Source: Streptomyces sp. C10-9-1 (GTDB taxonomy: Bacteria > Actinomycetota > Actinomycetes > Streptomycetales > Streptomycetaceae). From it: a DNA stretch of 64,000 bases. The notes beneath the pieces were generated by a model, which saw nothing but the letters and a program-made list of their open reading frames with translations, did no database searches and was not told where the DNA came from. A program made the position numbers and the translations under genes. Each line of letters opens with the position of its first letter. The stretch's first letter is position 1. Positions 17,587 to 26,184 of this stretch are shown here, in pieces. Where the stretch lies: assembly GCF_024497955.1 (NCBI RefSeq), contig NZ_JANHKP010000001.1, positions 124,001 through 188,000 on the forward strand, in the 5' to 3' direction.

Positions 17587-18192
17587 TCACGGGCGGAAGC
17601 GCGCGGACCACACGGGCTCCACCAGGTCCCACTCCCTGTCCCAGCGCGCGTAGCGTCCGCGGTCCAGCGCGCGGCGGACGCCGGCGCGTGCCGCGTACAC
17701 GCCGCCCGCCACGCCGAGCGCCGCCGTGAGGCCCGCGGACCAGCCGCCTGCCGCCGCGTTCGCCCCGCTCGCCGGCGCACCGGTGAGGCGGCCGTCGCGG
17801 TCCACCCATACGCGCACGGCGGCGCCCTCGGCCGTTCCCGAGTCCACCAGGGTCGTGCCCGTCCGCACCGTGCCGTCGCCGTCGGTCCAGCGGACCCGCG
17901 CCGACTGCTTCCCGTAGGCGCTGGGGCCCGAGGTGCCTGCGGTCAGCCGGGCGGTGACCTCGTGCCGTTGCTCCGCCTGCACCTGCGCGGCGCGCAGCGA
18001 GGACGCGTAGACGGCCGTTCCCGCGCCGAGCGCCGCCGCCGGAAGTCCGAGCAGCAGCACCAGCGCCAGGAGGAGGCGGCACCAGGACTCGACCCGGTCG
18101 GACGTCCGGCGCAGGGGGTTGGCGCCCGCCGGCGGTCCGCCCCGGTCGGGCGGGGGTGTGCCGGGCGGGTGCGGAGAACCGTCTGCGCTCAT
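17587..18192 (-). CDS. Rv1733c-like two-helix membrane protein
   Basis: A 201-residue protein. A cytosolic N-terminus rich in Pro and Gly ends in RRTSDRVESWCRLLL. Then come one membrane helix (about residues 45-65), an outside domain of about 90 residues and a second helix around WSAGLTAALGVAGGVYAARAG. A tail rich in Arg and Trp ends the protein. This layout matches the Rv1733c family of dormancy-associated actinobacterial membrane proteins; function unknown. It is divergent from a tandem universal stress protein gene, with two palindromes in between that resemble DevR/OsdR boxes. Confidence 0.72.
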   Translation of the reverse strand: MSADGSPHPPGTPPPDRGGPPAGANPLRRTSDRVESWCRLLLALVLLLGLPAAALGAGTAVYASSLRAAQVQAEQRHEVTARLTAGTSGPSAYGKQSARVRWTDGDGTVRTGTTLVDSGTAEGAAVRVWVDRDGRLTGAPASGANAAAGGWSAGLTAALGVAGGVYAARAGVRRALDRGRYARWDREWDLVEPVWSARFRP

Positions 18193-18268
18193 GGGCCGCC
18201 CTCCGGTGGATGGCCGGTCCCCCCGTCGCCACCTCCTCACCATGGGACGGCACCGGGTCCCAGGGCAC

Positions 18269-18283
18269 GGGGCCGAAGGTCCC
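18269..18283. promoter_or_regulatory. Candidate DevR/OsdR-type box 1
   Basis: The sequence has the form GGGNCC-NNN-GGNCCC, an interrupted palindrome. It lies between the divergent Rv1733c-like and universal stress protein genes, which belong to families controlled by DevR/OsdR dormancy regulators. The regulator itself is not in this window, so this is a prediction. Confidence 0.4.
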
Positions 18284-18351
18284 TTCCGGCACGGCATCCG
18301 GCCCCGGCGGTCCGGCCGCGCGCCCGCCGTGGCTCCCCCGGTGCCGCGGAA

Positions 18352-18366
18352 GGGCCGTGCGGTCCC
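18352..18366. promoter_or_regulatory. Candidate DevR/OsdR-type box 2
   Basis: A weaker GGG...CCC interrupted palindrome, 83 bases from box 1 and nearer the universal stress protein gene. Chance occurrence is quite likely in DNA this rich in GC. Confidence 0.25.
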
Positions 18367-18464
18367 CCGTGCGGCCCGGGGTGCCCTGGCGGCGGGGTCC
18401 GGACGGGCCGAGGCTGGAGGACGGAGCGGCTGCCCGCCGACGCCGTTCCGGGACGGAGTTCCCC

Positions 18465-19346
18465 ATGACCGGTCCGGTGATCGTCGGGGTGGACGGGTCC
18501 GCCTCCAGCCTCGCCGCGGTCGACACCGCGGCCCGTGAGGCGCGTCTGCGCGGGGTGCCGCTGCGGATCGTGCACGCCTTCGGCCGCGCCCCGGGGCACC
18601 TGCCGCACGGCGCGCCGCCGTGGAACCCGGGCGGCCACGGGGTGGAGCCGATGGTCCACGGCGGGCTGGCGCACGCCGAGGAACGGGCCCGGCGGGCGGC
18701 GCCGGACCTCGCGGTCACCCGGTCGGTGGTGTCCGGCACCCCGCTGGAGGTGCTGGAGATCGAGTCGCGTGCGGCGGTGCTCGCCGTGGTGGGCAGCCGC
18801 GGCCACTCCGGTCTCGCCCGGCTGCCGGCGGGCTCGACGGCCGTGCAGCTGGCCGCCCGCGGCGGCTGTCCGCTGCTGGTCGTGCGCGGCCGCCCCGAGC
18901 CCGGCGGTCCGGTGGTGCTGGCGGTGGACGGCTCCGAGGCCGGGGAGGCCGCGGTGGACTTCGCCTTCGCCGAGGCCGTACTGCGCGGAGCTCCCCTGGT
19001 GGCGCTGCACGTGTGGAACACGGTGGGCGAGCACGCGTACGAGGGTCCCGGCGACCCCCTGAACGCCGTGGTCGCCGACGTCGAACACCGCCGGGCGGCC
19101 GAGCGGCACGTGCTGGACGAGGCGGTCGGCCCGCGCCGGGAGCTCTTCCCGCGGCTCACCGTGGAGCGGCGCCTGGTCCGCTCCCGGGTCCGGCCCGCGC
19201 TCGTCGACGCGAGCGGGTCCGCGCAGCTGGTGGTGACGGGGGCGAAGGGCCACGGGGGCCTGGCCGGTCTGCTGCTCGGCTCGGTCAGCCAGGCCCTGCT
19301 GCACCATGCCCGCTGTCCCGTGGCCGTCGTCCGCGGCGGCGGGTGA
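18465..19346 (+). CDS. Universal stress protein with two UspA domains
   Basis: The protein has 293 residues and tandem UspA domains. Domain 1 starts at VIVGVDGSASS and ends in the ATP-binding VGSRGHSGLARLPAGSTAVQ. Domain 2 starts at VVLAVDGSEAG and ends in TGAKGHGGLAGLLLGSVSQ. Both domains keep the G-x2-G-x9-G(S/T) nucleotide motif, so both should bind ATP. ATG 18465 is preferred because GGAG lies 7 bases upstream. In actinobacteria such proteins accumulate under low oxygen or redox stress. Followed by a CBS-BON gene in the same direction. Confidence 0.88.
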   Translation: MTGPVIVGVDGSASSLAAVDTAAREARLRGVPLRIVHAFGRAPGHLPHGAPPWNPGGHGVEPMVHGGLAHAEERARRAAPDLAVTRSVVSGTPLEVLEIESRAAVLAVVGSRGHSGLARLPAGSTAVQLAARGGCPLLVVRGRPEPGGPVVLAVDGSEAGEAAVDFAFAEAVLRGAPLVALHVWNTVGEHAYEGPGDPLNAVVADVEHRRAAERHVLDEAVGPRRELFPRLTVERRLVRSRVRPALVDASGSAQLVVTGAKGHGGLAGLLLGSVSQALLHHARCPVAVVRGGG

Positions 19347-19547
19347 GACGGGCCCGGCCGGCCGCTCGGGCGGTCGGCCGGTTCGTGCCGGGCGCGGGGG
19401 GGTGCGGGTGGGCGGCCGGGTGCCGTGGGCTCGCACGATGGCCCCCGGCTGCTCAGAATGGTGCTGTGCCCAAGCTGCCACGCACCGCGCCGGCCCGGTC
19501 GGCCGAGCCCGGTCCGCGGGGCGGACGGCGGATCTCCGGGAGGCGGT

Positions 19548-20222
19548 ATGCACCACAGGACGGTCGGGGAGCTCATGACCCGGGACGTGGTCAGGGCCCG
19601 GCGGGACACGCAGTTCAAGGAGATCGCCAGGCTGCTGACGGAGAGCGGTGTCACGGCCGTGCCCGTGGTGGACGACCTCGACCGCCCCATGGGCGTGGTG
19701 TCCGAGGCCGACCTGCTGCGCAAGTGCGCCGACCAGGCCGATCCCACCGGGCTGGCCCCCGTCCCGCACCGGGAGGCCTGGGAGCGGGCCAAGGCCGAGG
19801 GGGCGCGCGCCGAGGAGCTGATGTCGGCTCCCGCCGTGTGCGCCCGGGAGGACTGGAACGTGGTCGAAGCCGTCCGCCTGATGGAGGCCCAGCAGGTCAA
19901 GCGGCTGCCCGTGGTGGACGAGGCGGACCGGCTGCTGGGCATCGTCAGCCGCGGCGACCTGCTGCGGATCTTCCTGCGCCGCGACGACGCCATCCGTGAC
20001 GAGATCACCGGGGACGTGTTGCGGCGCACCCTGGGGCTCGCCCCGTGGGAGGTGACGGTGGACGTGCACGACGGGAGGGTGGAACTCGGCGGCACCGTCG
20101 CGAGCGAGGGCCTGATCCCCGTCGTGGAGCGGCTGTGCCGGAGCGTCGACGGCGTGGTCGAGGTGTCCGCGCGCCTCACACGGCGCACCGGCGACGCCCT
20201 CCCCTCGCCCACCGCCGACTGA
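19548..20222 (+). CDS. CBS-pair and BON-domain protein
   Basis: The protein has 224 residues. The first CBS motif is VGELMTRDVVRARRDT and the second begins AEELMSAPAVCAREDW; together they form an adenosine-nucleotide-binding Bateman module (residues 1-150). A BON domain, LAPWEVTVDVHDGRVELGG, follows and ends near residue 210. BON domains often bind membranes or other proteins. Start ATG 19548 has GGGAGG just upstream. It belongs to the same stress gene run as the universal stress protein before it. Confidence 0.87.
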   Translation: MHHRTVGELMTRDVVRARRDTQFKEIARLLTESGVTAVPVVDDLDRPMGVVSEADLLRKCADQADPTGLAPVPHREAWERAKAEGARAEELMSAPAVCAREDWNVVEAVRLMEAQQVKRLPVVDEADRLLGIVSRGDLLRIFLRRDDAIRDEITGDVLRRTLGLAPWEVTVDVHDGRVELGGTVASEGLIPVVERLCRSVDGVVEVSARLTRRTGDALPSPTAD

Positions 20223-20304
20223 GGCCGCGGCGGGGGGCCTTGCCGCGCCCCCGCGGTCCGCCGGGTCCGCCGGGGCCGCCGGGCGGGCTCCCGGGCGGCG
20301 CCGG

Positions 20305-20961
20305 TCAGGTTCCGTCGGCGGAGAAGTGCTGGTAGTCCGGGGGCGACCAGGTACCGCCCCAGGTCCACCCCGCCTCCTCGATCGCCCGGGTCACGGCGTC
20401 GCCGTCGACGAGCATGCCGGGTTCGGGGGGTGTGCGGTCCAAGGCGTCCTCGGCGCCGGGCGGATGGACCTCGCCCGAGCGGTCGACGTAGGGGTTCTCC
20501 CGGGGGTTGAGGTCGACGGCGTCGCCGTAGGCGTGCCGGGAGAGGTGGCGTGCGTCTCCGGTGACGCGGCGGCAGTTGAACGCCGAGGTGTTGCCGTCGG
20601 CCATGGCCCGGGCGTCGCTGCCGCCGTACTCGGCCGTCACCCGCATCCGGTGGATCGGGAAGCGCGCGTCGAAGGCCCGTCCGAAGATGTGCAGTACCGC
20701 GCCGACGGCGTCCTGGTGGACGACCATCTCCCCGCGGTGGACCCGTCCGTCGAACCCCCAGTGGTTCATGCTGACCAGCCGCAGCCGCTCCGGGGGCACC
20801 GGGCAGCCGGGGCGGTGGCTCGCCCCCAGCTTCTGCTCGGGCACGCGGCCCACGGTGGCGCGGAGCGCGGGTTCCTCGGCCGCGGCGGCCCCGGCGGGCG
20901 GCGCGGCCAGGACCAGCGCCAGGGCGAGCGCGGGTGCGGCGCACCGGCGGGCGGCAGGCAT
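20305..20961 (-). CDS. Secreted M15-type D-alanyl-D-alanine carboxypeptidase-like peptidase
   Basis: The protein has 218 residues with an Ala/Leu-rich signal peptide of about 28 residues ending AAAAEEP. The zinc-binding SRHAYGDAVDLNP (His-x6-Asp) and C-terminal DYQHFS (His) match the peptidase family M15C/VanY layout, which cleaves the D-Ala or L-Ala-D-Glu bonds of peptidoglycan. The conserved FNCRRVTG segment precedes the zinc site. No wall-binding repeats are visible. Convergent with the CBS-BON gene. Confidence 0.83.
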   Translation of the reverse strand: MPAARRCAAPALALALVLAAPPAGAAAAEEPALRATVGRVPEQKLGASHRPGCPVPPERLRLVSMNHWGFDGRVHRGEMVVHQDAVGAVLHIFGRAFDARFPIHRMRVTAEYGGSDARAMADGNTSAFNCRRVTGDARHLSRHAYGDAVDLNPRENPYVDRSGEVHPPGAEDALDRTPPEPGMLVDGDAVTRAIEEAGWTWGGTWSPPDYQHFSADGT

Positions 20962-21019
20962 CCCTCAAGGGTAGGAGGGCTCCCCCGGGCCCGCATCAGC
21001 GACGGGGCGGGGCCGGACG

Positions 21020-21640
21020 TCAGCGGGCCGGCGCGGAGGCGTTCGCCCCCGGCACCGTGGCGCCGGGCCCGACGGCGCCCCGGGCGAGCAGCAGCAGGGC
21101 GTCGACCAGGTCCTCGGCGGGGCTCCCGGTGGCCAGGCGGCGCAGCTGAAGGCCCATCACGAGCGCCACGGTGGCGGCCGCGTACCGCTCGGCGTCCGGG
21201 ACGCCCAGGCCGGCGAGGATCTGGGCGGCCAGCCGGTCGTAGGCGGTGAACGCCTCCGCCGCGGCCTCCCGCAGCCGTGCGTCGCGCCCCGCCTCGACGT
21301 AGAGCTCGAAGGGGGCGATGTGCTCGCTGTCGAAGCCGATGTCCCCGGCGACCTGCCCGGCGAGGGCCGCCGCCCCCGCCACGTCGAGGTCGCAGGCGGT
21401 GCGGTGGGCCTCGGCGAGTTCGGTGAAGCGCCGGGTCTCCTCGCGCACGAAGTGCAGCAGCGACTCCCTCAGCAGCTCGTGCTGCGTCTCGAAGTGGTAC
21501 GTCACCGAGCCGAGGGAGACGCCCGCCTCGCGGGCGATCCTGCGGTTGGTGACCCCTGCGACGCCGTCCCTGCCGATGATCCTCAGCACGGCCTCGATGA
21601 TCCGCTGCCGGGTGGGGGCGGGGCTGGTGGCGCTCGACAT
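21020..21640 (-). CDS. TetR-family repressor
   Basis: The protein has 206 residues. The N-terminal helix-turn-helix region runs from RIIEAVLRIIGRDG to REAGVSLGSVTYHFETQHE (residues about 10-55), followed by an all-helical ligand domain. It starts 33 bases after the stop of an amidase gene on the same strand, so the two are probably cotranscribed. The perfect palindrome at 23130-23147 in the divergent promoter upstream of the amidase is its most likely operator. Ligand unknown; an amide or short-chain ketone linked to the neighbouring enzymes is a guess. Confidence 0.88.
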   Translation of the reverse strand: MSSATSPAPTRQRIIEAVLRIIGRDGVAGVTNRRIAREAGVSLGSVTYHFETQHELLRESLLHFVREETRRFTELAEAHRTACDLDVAGAAALAGQVAGDIGFDSEHIAPFELYVEAGRDARLREAAAEAFTAYDRLAAQILAGLGVPDAERYAAATVALVMGLQLRRLATGSPAEDLVDALLLLARGAVGPGATVPGANASAPAR

Positions 21641-21673
21641 GGGGCCATTGTCCCATCGGGTCGCGGCCGCGGG

Positions 21674-23110
21674 TCACCGGACCGGCGCGTCCTCCGGCGC
21701 CCGGCCGCCGAAGGACGCGGGCGGGCGCTTCTCGTACCAGCGCAGTTCCGCCTCCAGCTGAGCGGCGAGCGAGACCAGCCGCGCCTCGCTGCCGTCCGGG
21801 CCGAGCAGTTGGGCGCCCACCGGGAGCCCTTCCGCGGTCAGTCCCGCGGGGATGCCGACGCCGGGCCAGCCGAGGACGTTCCAGGGCCAGGCGTAGGGGC
21901 AGGCGGAGGCGATGGCGAGGTCCGTGCGGGCGGCGGACAGCCCGTCGAAGGTGCCGACCCGGGGCGGCGGGACGGCCGTGCTGGGGGTCAGCAGGACGTC
22001 GTAGTCGTCGAAGAAGCCGCCGATGCGGCGGTGCTGGACGGCTTCGCGCGCCCGTGCGGCGCGCACGGCCCGCCCGCCGAGGCGGCGGCCGGAGCGGGCG
22101 GCCGCGCGGGTGCGCGGGTCGAGGAGGGACGGCTCGGGGTGGCGGTCGGCGTAGGCGGCGATCCCGCTCGCCGCCCGGGGAAGGAAGCCCAGCCCGATCA
22201 GTCCGTAGCGCGGCCGCGCCTCCTCGACGCGGTGCCCGAGCCGGGCGAGCACCTCGGCCAGGGCGGTGACGGCGCGGCGGACCTCGGGGTCGGGCCGTGC
22301 CCCGGTCAGGGTCAGCGGCGGGCGCAGGGCGAGCGCGATGCGCAGGCGACCGGGCTCGCGGCGGGCGGCGGCGGAGGCGTCCACCGGGGCCGGGCGGTGG
22401 CGTTCGCGGGGGTGGGCGCCGGCGGCGGCGTCGAGGAGCAGTGCCGCGTCGGCGACGGTGCGCGCCAGCGGGCCGTTGACGGTCAGGCCCTGGAAGCAGT
22501 CGTCGTAGGGGTGGACGGAGATCCTGCCGCGCTGCGGCTTGATGCCGACCAGGTGCGTCCAGGCCGCCGGGATGCGGATGGAGCCCGCGCCGTCGGAGCC
22601 GAGGGCGGCGGGGACCAGGCCGGCGGCGACGGCGGCGGCGGAGCCCCCGGAGGAGCCTCCCGGTGTGTGCCCGGGGTCCCAGGGGTTGCGGGTGGCGCCG
22701 AAGGCGGGACCCTCGGTGAAGGGCCACTGGCCGAGTTCGCAGGAGTTGGTCTTGCCGACGATGACGGCTCCCGCGGCACGCAGCCTGCGGACCGCCTCGC
22801 CGTCCTCCGCGGCGGCCGGCAGCTCGCCCGCGCAGCCGAAGTAGGTCGGCACCCCCGCGACGTCCGTGTCGTCCTTCACCGCGACGGGCACGCCCAGCAG
22901 CGGCAGCCGCTCCCCTGCCGCGAGTCTGCGGTCGGCCGCCCGCGCCTCGGCGAGGGCGGTCCCGGTGAGCACCGTGCGGAAGGCGTTGAGGCTCTGCCCC
23001 GTCGCCTCGATCCGGGCGAGCGCGGCGCCGACCAGCGCCTCGGAGGTGCTCTCACCGGACGCCAGCGCCCGTGCCTGCCCGGCCAGCCCGAGGAATCCGT
23101 CTGTGGACAC
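21674..23110 (-). CDS. Amidase (amidase-signature family)
   Basis: The protein has 478 residues. The Ser-cisSer-Lys catalytic core is present: VAVKDDTDVAGV (Lys), GGSSGGSAAAVAAGLVP (cis-Ser) and GSDGAGSIRIPA (nucleophile Ser). The family hydrolyses amides to acids and ammonia; GatA is also a member, but no gatC or gatB lies nearby and a catabolic amidase is more likely. GTG 23110 starts the gene right at the edge of the divergent promoter. A TetR gene follows, and an SDR gene is divergent. Confidence 0.88.
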   Translation of the reverse strand: MSTDGFLGLAGQARALASGESTSEALVGAALARIEATGQSLNAFRTVLTGTALAEARAADRRLAAGERLPLLGVPVAVKDDTDVAGVPTYFGCAGELPAAAEDGEAVRRLRAAGAVIVGKTNSCELGQWPFTEGPAFGATRNPWDPGHTPGGSSGGSAAAVAAGLVPAALGSDGAGSIRIPAAWTHLVGIKPQRGRISVHPYDDCFQGLTVNGPLARTVADAALLLDAAAGAHPRERHRPAPVDASAAARREPGRLRIALALRPPLTLTGARPDPEVRRAVTALAEVLARLGHRVEEARPRYGLIGLGFLPRAASGIAAYADRHPEPSLLDPRTRAAARSGRRLGGRAVRAARAREAVQHRRIGGFFDDYDVLLTPSTAVPPPRVGTFDGLSAARTDLAIASACPYAWPWNVLGWPGVGIPAGLTAEGLPVGAQLLGPDGSEARLVSLAAQLEAELRWYEKRPPASFGGRAPEDAPVR

Positions 23111-23129
23111 GCTGCGCCCGCCTCTCTAT

Positions 23130-23147
23130 TGTTCGTTCGAACGAACA
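23130..23147. promoter_or_regulatory. TetR operator palindrome between amidase and SDR genes
   Basis: An 18-bp perfect palindrome, TGTTCGTTC followed by its complement, is centred in the 55-base gap between the divergent amidase and SDR starts. Its A/T-containing arms stand out from the GC-rich background. Site size and position fit a TetR dimer controlling both directions. Confidence 0.75.
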
Positions 23148-23165
23148 GTACGGGAGGGTAACCAG

Positions 23166-23954
23166 ATGCGGATCAGCGGAGCAACCGTCCTGCTCACCGG
23201 GGTCACCGGCGGTATCGGCGGCGCCCTGGCGGCCGGGCTCGCCGGGCTCGGGGCGAAGCTGGTGGTCAGCGGCCGCCGCGAGGAGGCGCTGGCACCGCTC
23301 GCCGAGCGCTACGGGGCGCGGGCCGTTCTCGCCGACCTCGCCGACGCCTCCGACGTGGAGCGCCTGGCCCGCGAGGCGGCGGACGCGGACGTCCTGGTCG
23401 CCAACGCGGCCCTGCCGTCCAGCGGCGACCTGCTGGAGTACACCCCGGAGCAGATCGACCGGGCGTTCGCCGTGAACCTGCGGGCGCCGGCGGTACTGGC
23501 CCGGCTGATGGCCCCCGCCATGGTCGAGGCGGGTCGCGGCCACCTGGTCTTCGTCGGCTCGATCTCCGGCAAGGCCGCCACCCGTTCCGCCTCCCTGTAC
23601 AGCGGCACCAAGTTCGGTCTGCGCGGTTTCGCCCTCGGGCTGCGCCAGGACCTGCGGGGCACGGGCGTGGGGGTGTCGGTCGTCCAGCCGGGGTTCGTGC
23701 GCGACGCGGGCATGTTCGCCGAGACCGGCGCCAGGCCGCCGGCCGGGATGCGGACGGTCTCCCCGCGGCAGGTGGTCCGGGGCGTGGTGCGCGCGGTGGA
23801 GCGCGATGTCGCCGAGCTCAACGTCGCCCCGCTGGAACTGAGGCTGCTGAGCGCCGTGGCCGGGCAGTTCCCCGGCTTCGCGGAGCGGGTCCAGCGGGGT
23901 GCGGGCGAGGCGACGCTGCGGCAGGTGGTGGCGGCGCAGCGCTCCCGGCGCTGA
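23166..23954 (+). CDS. Short-chain dehydrogenase/reductase
   Basis: A 262-residue SDR. The nucleotide-binding motif is TGVTGGIGG, followed by NAALPSSGD in place of the usual NNAG, FVGSISGKAATRSASLY with the catalytic Ser and Tyr, and the Lys of SGTKFG. An Arg after strand 2 (VSGRREEAL) favours NADPH. The ATG is preceded by GGGAGGG at good distance. It is divergent from amidase-tetR and shares the palindromic operator, so it is likely induced together with the amidase. Substrate unknown. Confidence 0.87.
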   Translation: MRISGATVLLTGVTGGIGGALAAGLAGLGAKLVVSGRREEALAPLAERYGARAVLADLADASDVERLAREAADADVLVANAALPSSGDLLEYTPEQIDRAFAVNLRAPAVLARLMAPAMVEAGRGHLVFVGSISGKAATRSASLYSGTKFGLRGFALGLRQDLRGTGVGVSVVQPGFVRDAGMFAETGARPPAGMRTVSPRQVVRGVVRAVERDVAELNVAPLELRLLSAVAGQFPGFAERVQRGAGEATLRQVVAAQRSRR

Positions 23955-24320
23955 GGACCGGGGCGGCGCCGCAGGACGCCCCCGCCCGACAGGCCGCGCC
24001 GCCGGGCCGCACTGCCGGGGCCGCGCTTGCCGGGCCGCACCGCCCCCGCAAGGGTGCCCGAACGGCTCTTCCCCGCGGGGCGGGCGGCGGAGCGATGCTG
24101 GAGGGAGAGCGGCGGACGCCGGACGGCGGCCGGAGGACGGACCCGGGCGGCGTCGGCCGGTCGCCGCGGCGGGCAAGACCGGTCCGCATTCCCGTGGTCG
24201 GCTCCCGGCCCGGGGCCATGCCTCCCCGGCGCGCGCAGGCGGCGGCACGGCGTGCCGCGGATCCGAAGGACCGGGACGCCGTCGCGCGGCCGCCCGGTCT
24301 CCGAGGCAGGGAGTGCGGAC
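23955..24320. other. Intergenic region, 366 bases
   Basis: No supported gene or RNA was seen. It holds the promoter and GGGAG ribosome site of the phosphoribosyltransferase-hydrolase fusion near its right end. No clear dormancy-type box was found. Confidence 0.4.
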
Positions 24321-25655
24321 GTGTTCTTCAGGGACCGGCGTGACGCCGGGGAGCGGCTGGCAGCCCGCGTGGCCCACCTCGCGGGTTCCGATGTCGTGGT
24401 GCTCGGACTGCCCCGCGGCGGGGTTCCGGTCGCCGAGGAGGTCGCCCGGGCCCTGGGCGCGCCACTGGACGTGTGCCTGGTCCGGAAGCTGGGAGCGCCC
24501 TTCCAGCCGGAACTGGCCATGGGCGCGCTCGGCGAGGGCGGCGTCCGGCTCGTCAACGAGGAGGTCCTGCGCGCCGCGGGCGTCACGCCCGAGCAGCTGG
24601 CCACGGCGGAGGACCGTGAGCGGGCGGTGCTGGAGAGCCGCGCCCGGCGCTACCGCGGGGCACGCAGACCGGTCCCGCTCGACGGACGCACCGTGCTGGT
24701 GGTCGACGACGGGGTGGCCACCGGCGCGACGGCCCGGGCGGCCTGCCGCATCGCGCGCGCCCGGGGTGCCGCCCGGGTGGTGCTGGCGGTCCCGGTGGCC
24801 CCCCACGACTGGGCGGCGCGCCTCGGTGCGGACGCCGACGAGCTGGTATGCCTGCACGCGCCCCACGGCTTCCGTGCGGTCGGCCAGTACTACGCCGACT
24901 TCTCGCAGACCGACGACGACGAGGTCGTCGCCTGCCTGGAGGAGAGCACCCCGCGCCCGGTGACCGACCGCCCGGCCGGAGCGCGTCCCGCCGGTCCGGT
25001 GGACCGGGACGCAGCGGTGCGGGCGGGCCCGCTGGTGCTTCCGGGGCGGCTGACGGTGCCCGGGGACGCGCGGGGTGTGGTGGCCTTCGCACACGGCAGC
25101 GGGAGCAGCCGCCACAGCCCGCGCAACCGCCGGGTGGCGTCCGGCCTGAACCGGGCGGGTCTGGGGACCCTGCTGTTCGACCTCCTTTCACCGGAGGAGG
25201 AGCGCGACCGGGCGAACGTCTTCGACACGGAGCTGCTGGCCGGGCGGCTGGCCGGGGCCACCGAGTGGCTGCGCCGCCAGCCGGAGGTGCACGGCCTGCC
25301 CGTCGGGTACTTCGGCGCCAGCACCGGGGCGGCCGCGGCGCTTCGGGCGGCGGCCGGGCCGGACGCCGGGATCGCCGCGGTCGTCTCCCGGGGCGGCCGG
25401 CCCGACGCCGCCGGACCGCGACTGCCCGAGGTCTCGGCGCCCACCCTGCTCATCGTCGGCGGCCGGGACCGGATGGTGCTCGACCTCAACCGCGAGGCGC
25501 AGGCCCGTCTGCGCTGCGAGAGCGACCTCGTGGTGGTGCCCGGCGCCACCCACCTCTTCGAGGAGCCGGGGGCCCTGGAGGCGGTCACCGAACTGGCCGT
25601 GCGCTGGTTCACCGACCACATGGCCCCGGCGGCCCGCGTCCCGGCCGGTCCCTGA
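24321..25655 (+). CDS. Phosphoribosyltransferase-alpha/beta hydrolase fusion
   Basis: A 444-residue two-domain protein. Residues 1-210 form a type I phosphoribosyltransferase with LGLPRGGVPVA and the PRPP loop VLVVDDGVATGATARAA. Residues 225-444 form a dienelactone-hydrolase-like alpha/beta hydrolase with FAHGSGSSRHS, the nucleophile region GYFGASTGAAAA (Ser), VGGRDRMV (Asp) and GATHLFEEPG (His). The separate activities are known families, but the joint substrate is not known. GTG 24321 is preceded by GGGAG. It lies between stress-type genes, and a CBS protein follows 67 bases later, so it may belong to the dormancy set. Confidence 0.85.
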   Translation: MFFRDRRDAGERLAARVAHLAGSDVVVLGLPRGGVPVAEEVARALGAPLDVCLVRKLGAPFQPELAMGALGEGGVRLVNEEVLRAAGVTPEQLATAEDRERAVLESRARRYRGARRPVPLDGRTVLVVDDGVATGATARAACRIARARGAARVVLAVPVAPHDWAARLGADADELVCLHAPHGFRAVGQYYADFSQTDDDEVVACLEESTPRPVTDRPAGARPAGPVDRDAAVRAGPLVLPGRLTVPGDARGVVAFAHGSGSSRHSPRNRRVASGLNRAGLGTLLFDLLSPEEERDRANVFDTELLAGRLAGATEWLRRQPEVHGLPVGYFGASTGAAAALRAAAGPDAGIAAVVSRGGRPDAAGPRLPEVSAPTLLIVGGRDRMVLDLNREAQARLRCESDLVVVPGATHLFEEPGALEAVTELAVRWFTDHMAPAARVPAGP

Positions 25656-25722
25656 CGGCACCGGGCCCGGGGTTCCGCCTCCCCGGAGAGGCCGGGAGTC
25701 AAGGAGACAAGGAGCCGAATCG

Positions 25723-26184
25723 ATGAACGTGTCCGAGCCGATGAGCCGCCCGGCGGTGTCCGTGCCGACGGGGACGCCCCTCGGGCAGGTGGCCCGTGAG
25801 ATGGCCGCGTACGGGGTCGGTTCCGTGGTGGTCACCGAGGGCGGCGCCCTGCGCGGCATCGTCACCGACCGCGATCTCGCCCTGTCCGCCCTCGCCCGGC
25901 GCCTGGACCCGGACGAGGCGGTGGAGGCGGTGATGACCTCGCCGGTGATCACCCTGGACGCGGACGACGACGTGCAGACCGCCTACCGGACCTTCCGCCG
26001 GGCCGGTGTGCGCCGCCTGCCCGTCCTGGACGGCCCGCGGGTGGTCGGCATCCTGACCGTCGACGACCTGCTCATGGACGTCTTCCAGCGCCTCGCCGAC
26101 CTCCTGGGCCCGGTCGCCTGGAGCGTGCTGGAGGAGCCGCCCGGGCCGCCCGCGTCGGGGACGGCTACGCGGGCCGGGGGCTGA
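25723..26184 (+). CDS. CBS-pair protein
   Basis: A compact Bateman module of 153 residues with two CBS motifs (VSEPMSRPAVSVPTGT and VEAVMTSPVITLDADD) and no effector domain. Such proteins bind AMP, ATP or NAD-type ligands and may signal energy state. ATG 25723 has AAGGAG upstream. It follows the phosphoribosyltransferase-hydrolase fusion in the same direction and closes the stress gene run. Confidence 0.88.
   Translation: MNVSEPMSRPAVSVPTGTPLGQVAREMAAYGVGSVVVTEGGALRGIVTDRDLALSALARRLDPDEAVEAVMTSPVITLDADDDVQTAYRTFRRAGVRRLPVLDGPRVVGILTVDDLLMDVFQRLADLLGPVAWSVLEEPPGPPASGTATRAGG

Noticed and set aside
17381..20968. Long open frame on the minus strand across the stress genes
   Set aside because: It is antisense to universal stress and CBS genes and overlaps other well-supported genes. 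No conserved motif is present.
21674..23110. Glutamyl-tRNA amidotransferase subunit A
   Set aside because: Amidase-signature motifs are shared with GatA, but no gatB or gatC is adjacent, and the context with tetR and an SDR fits a catabolic amidase.
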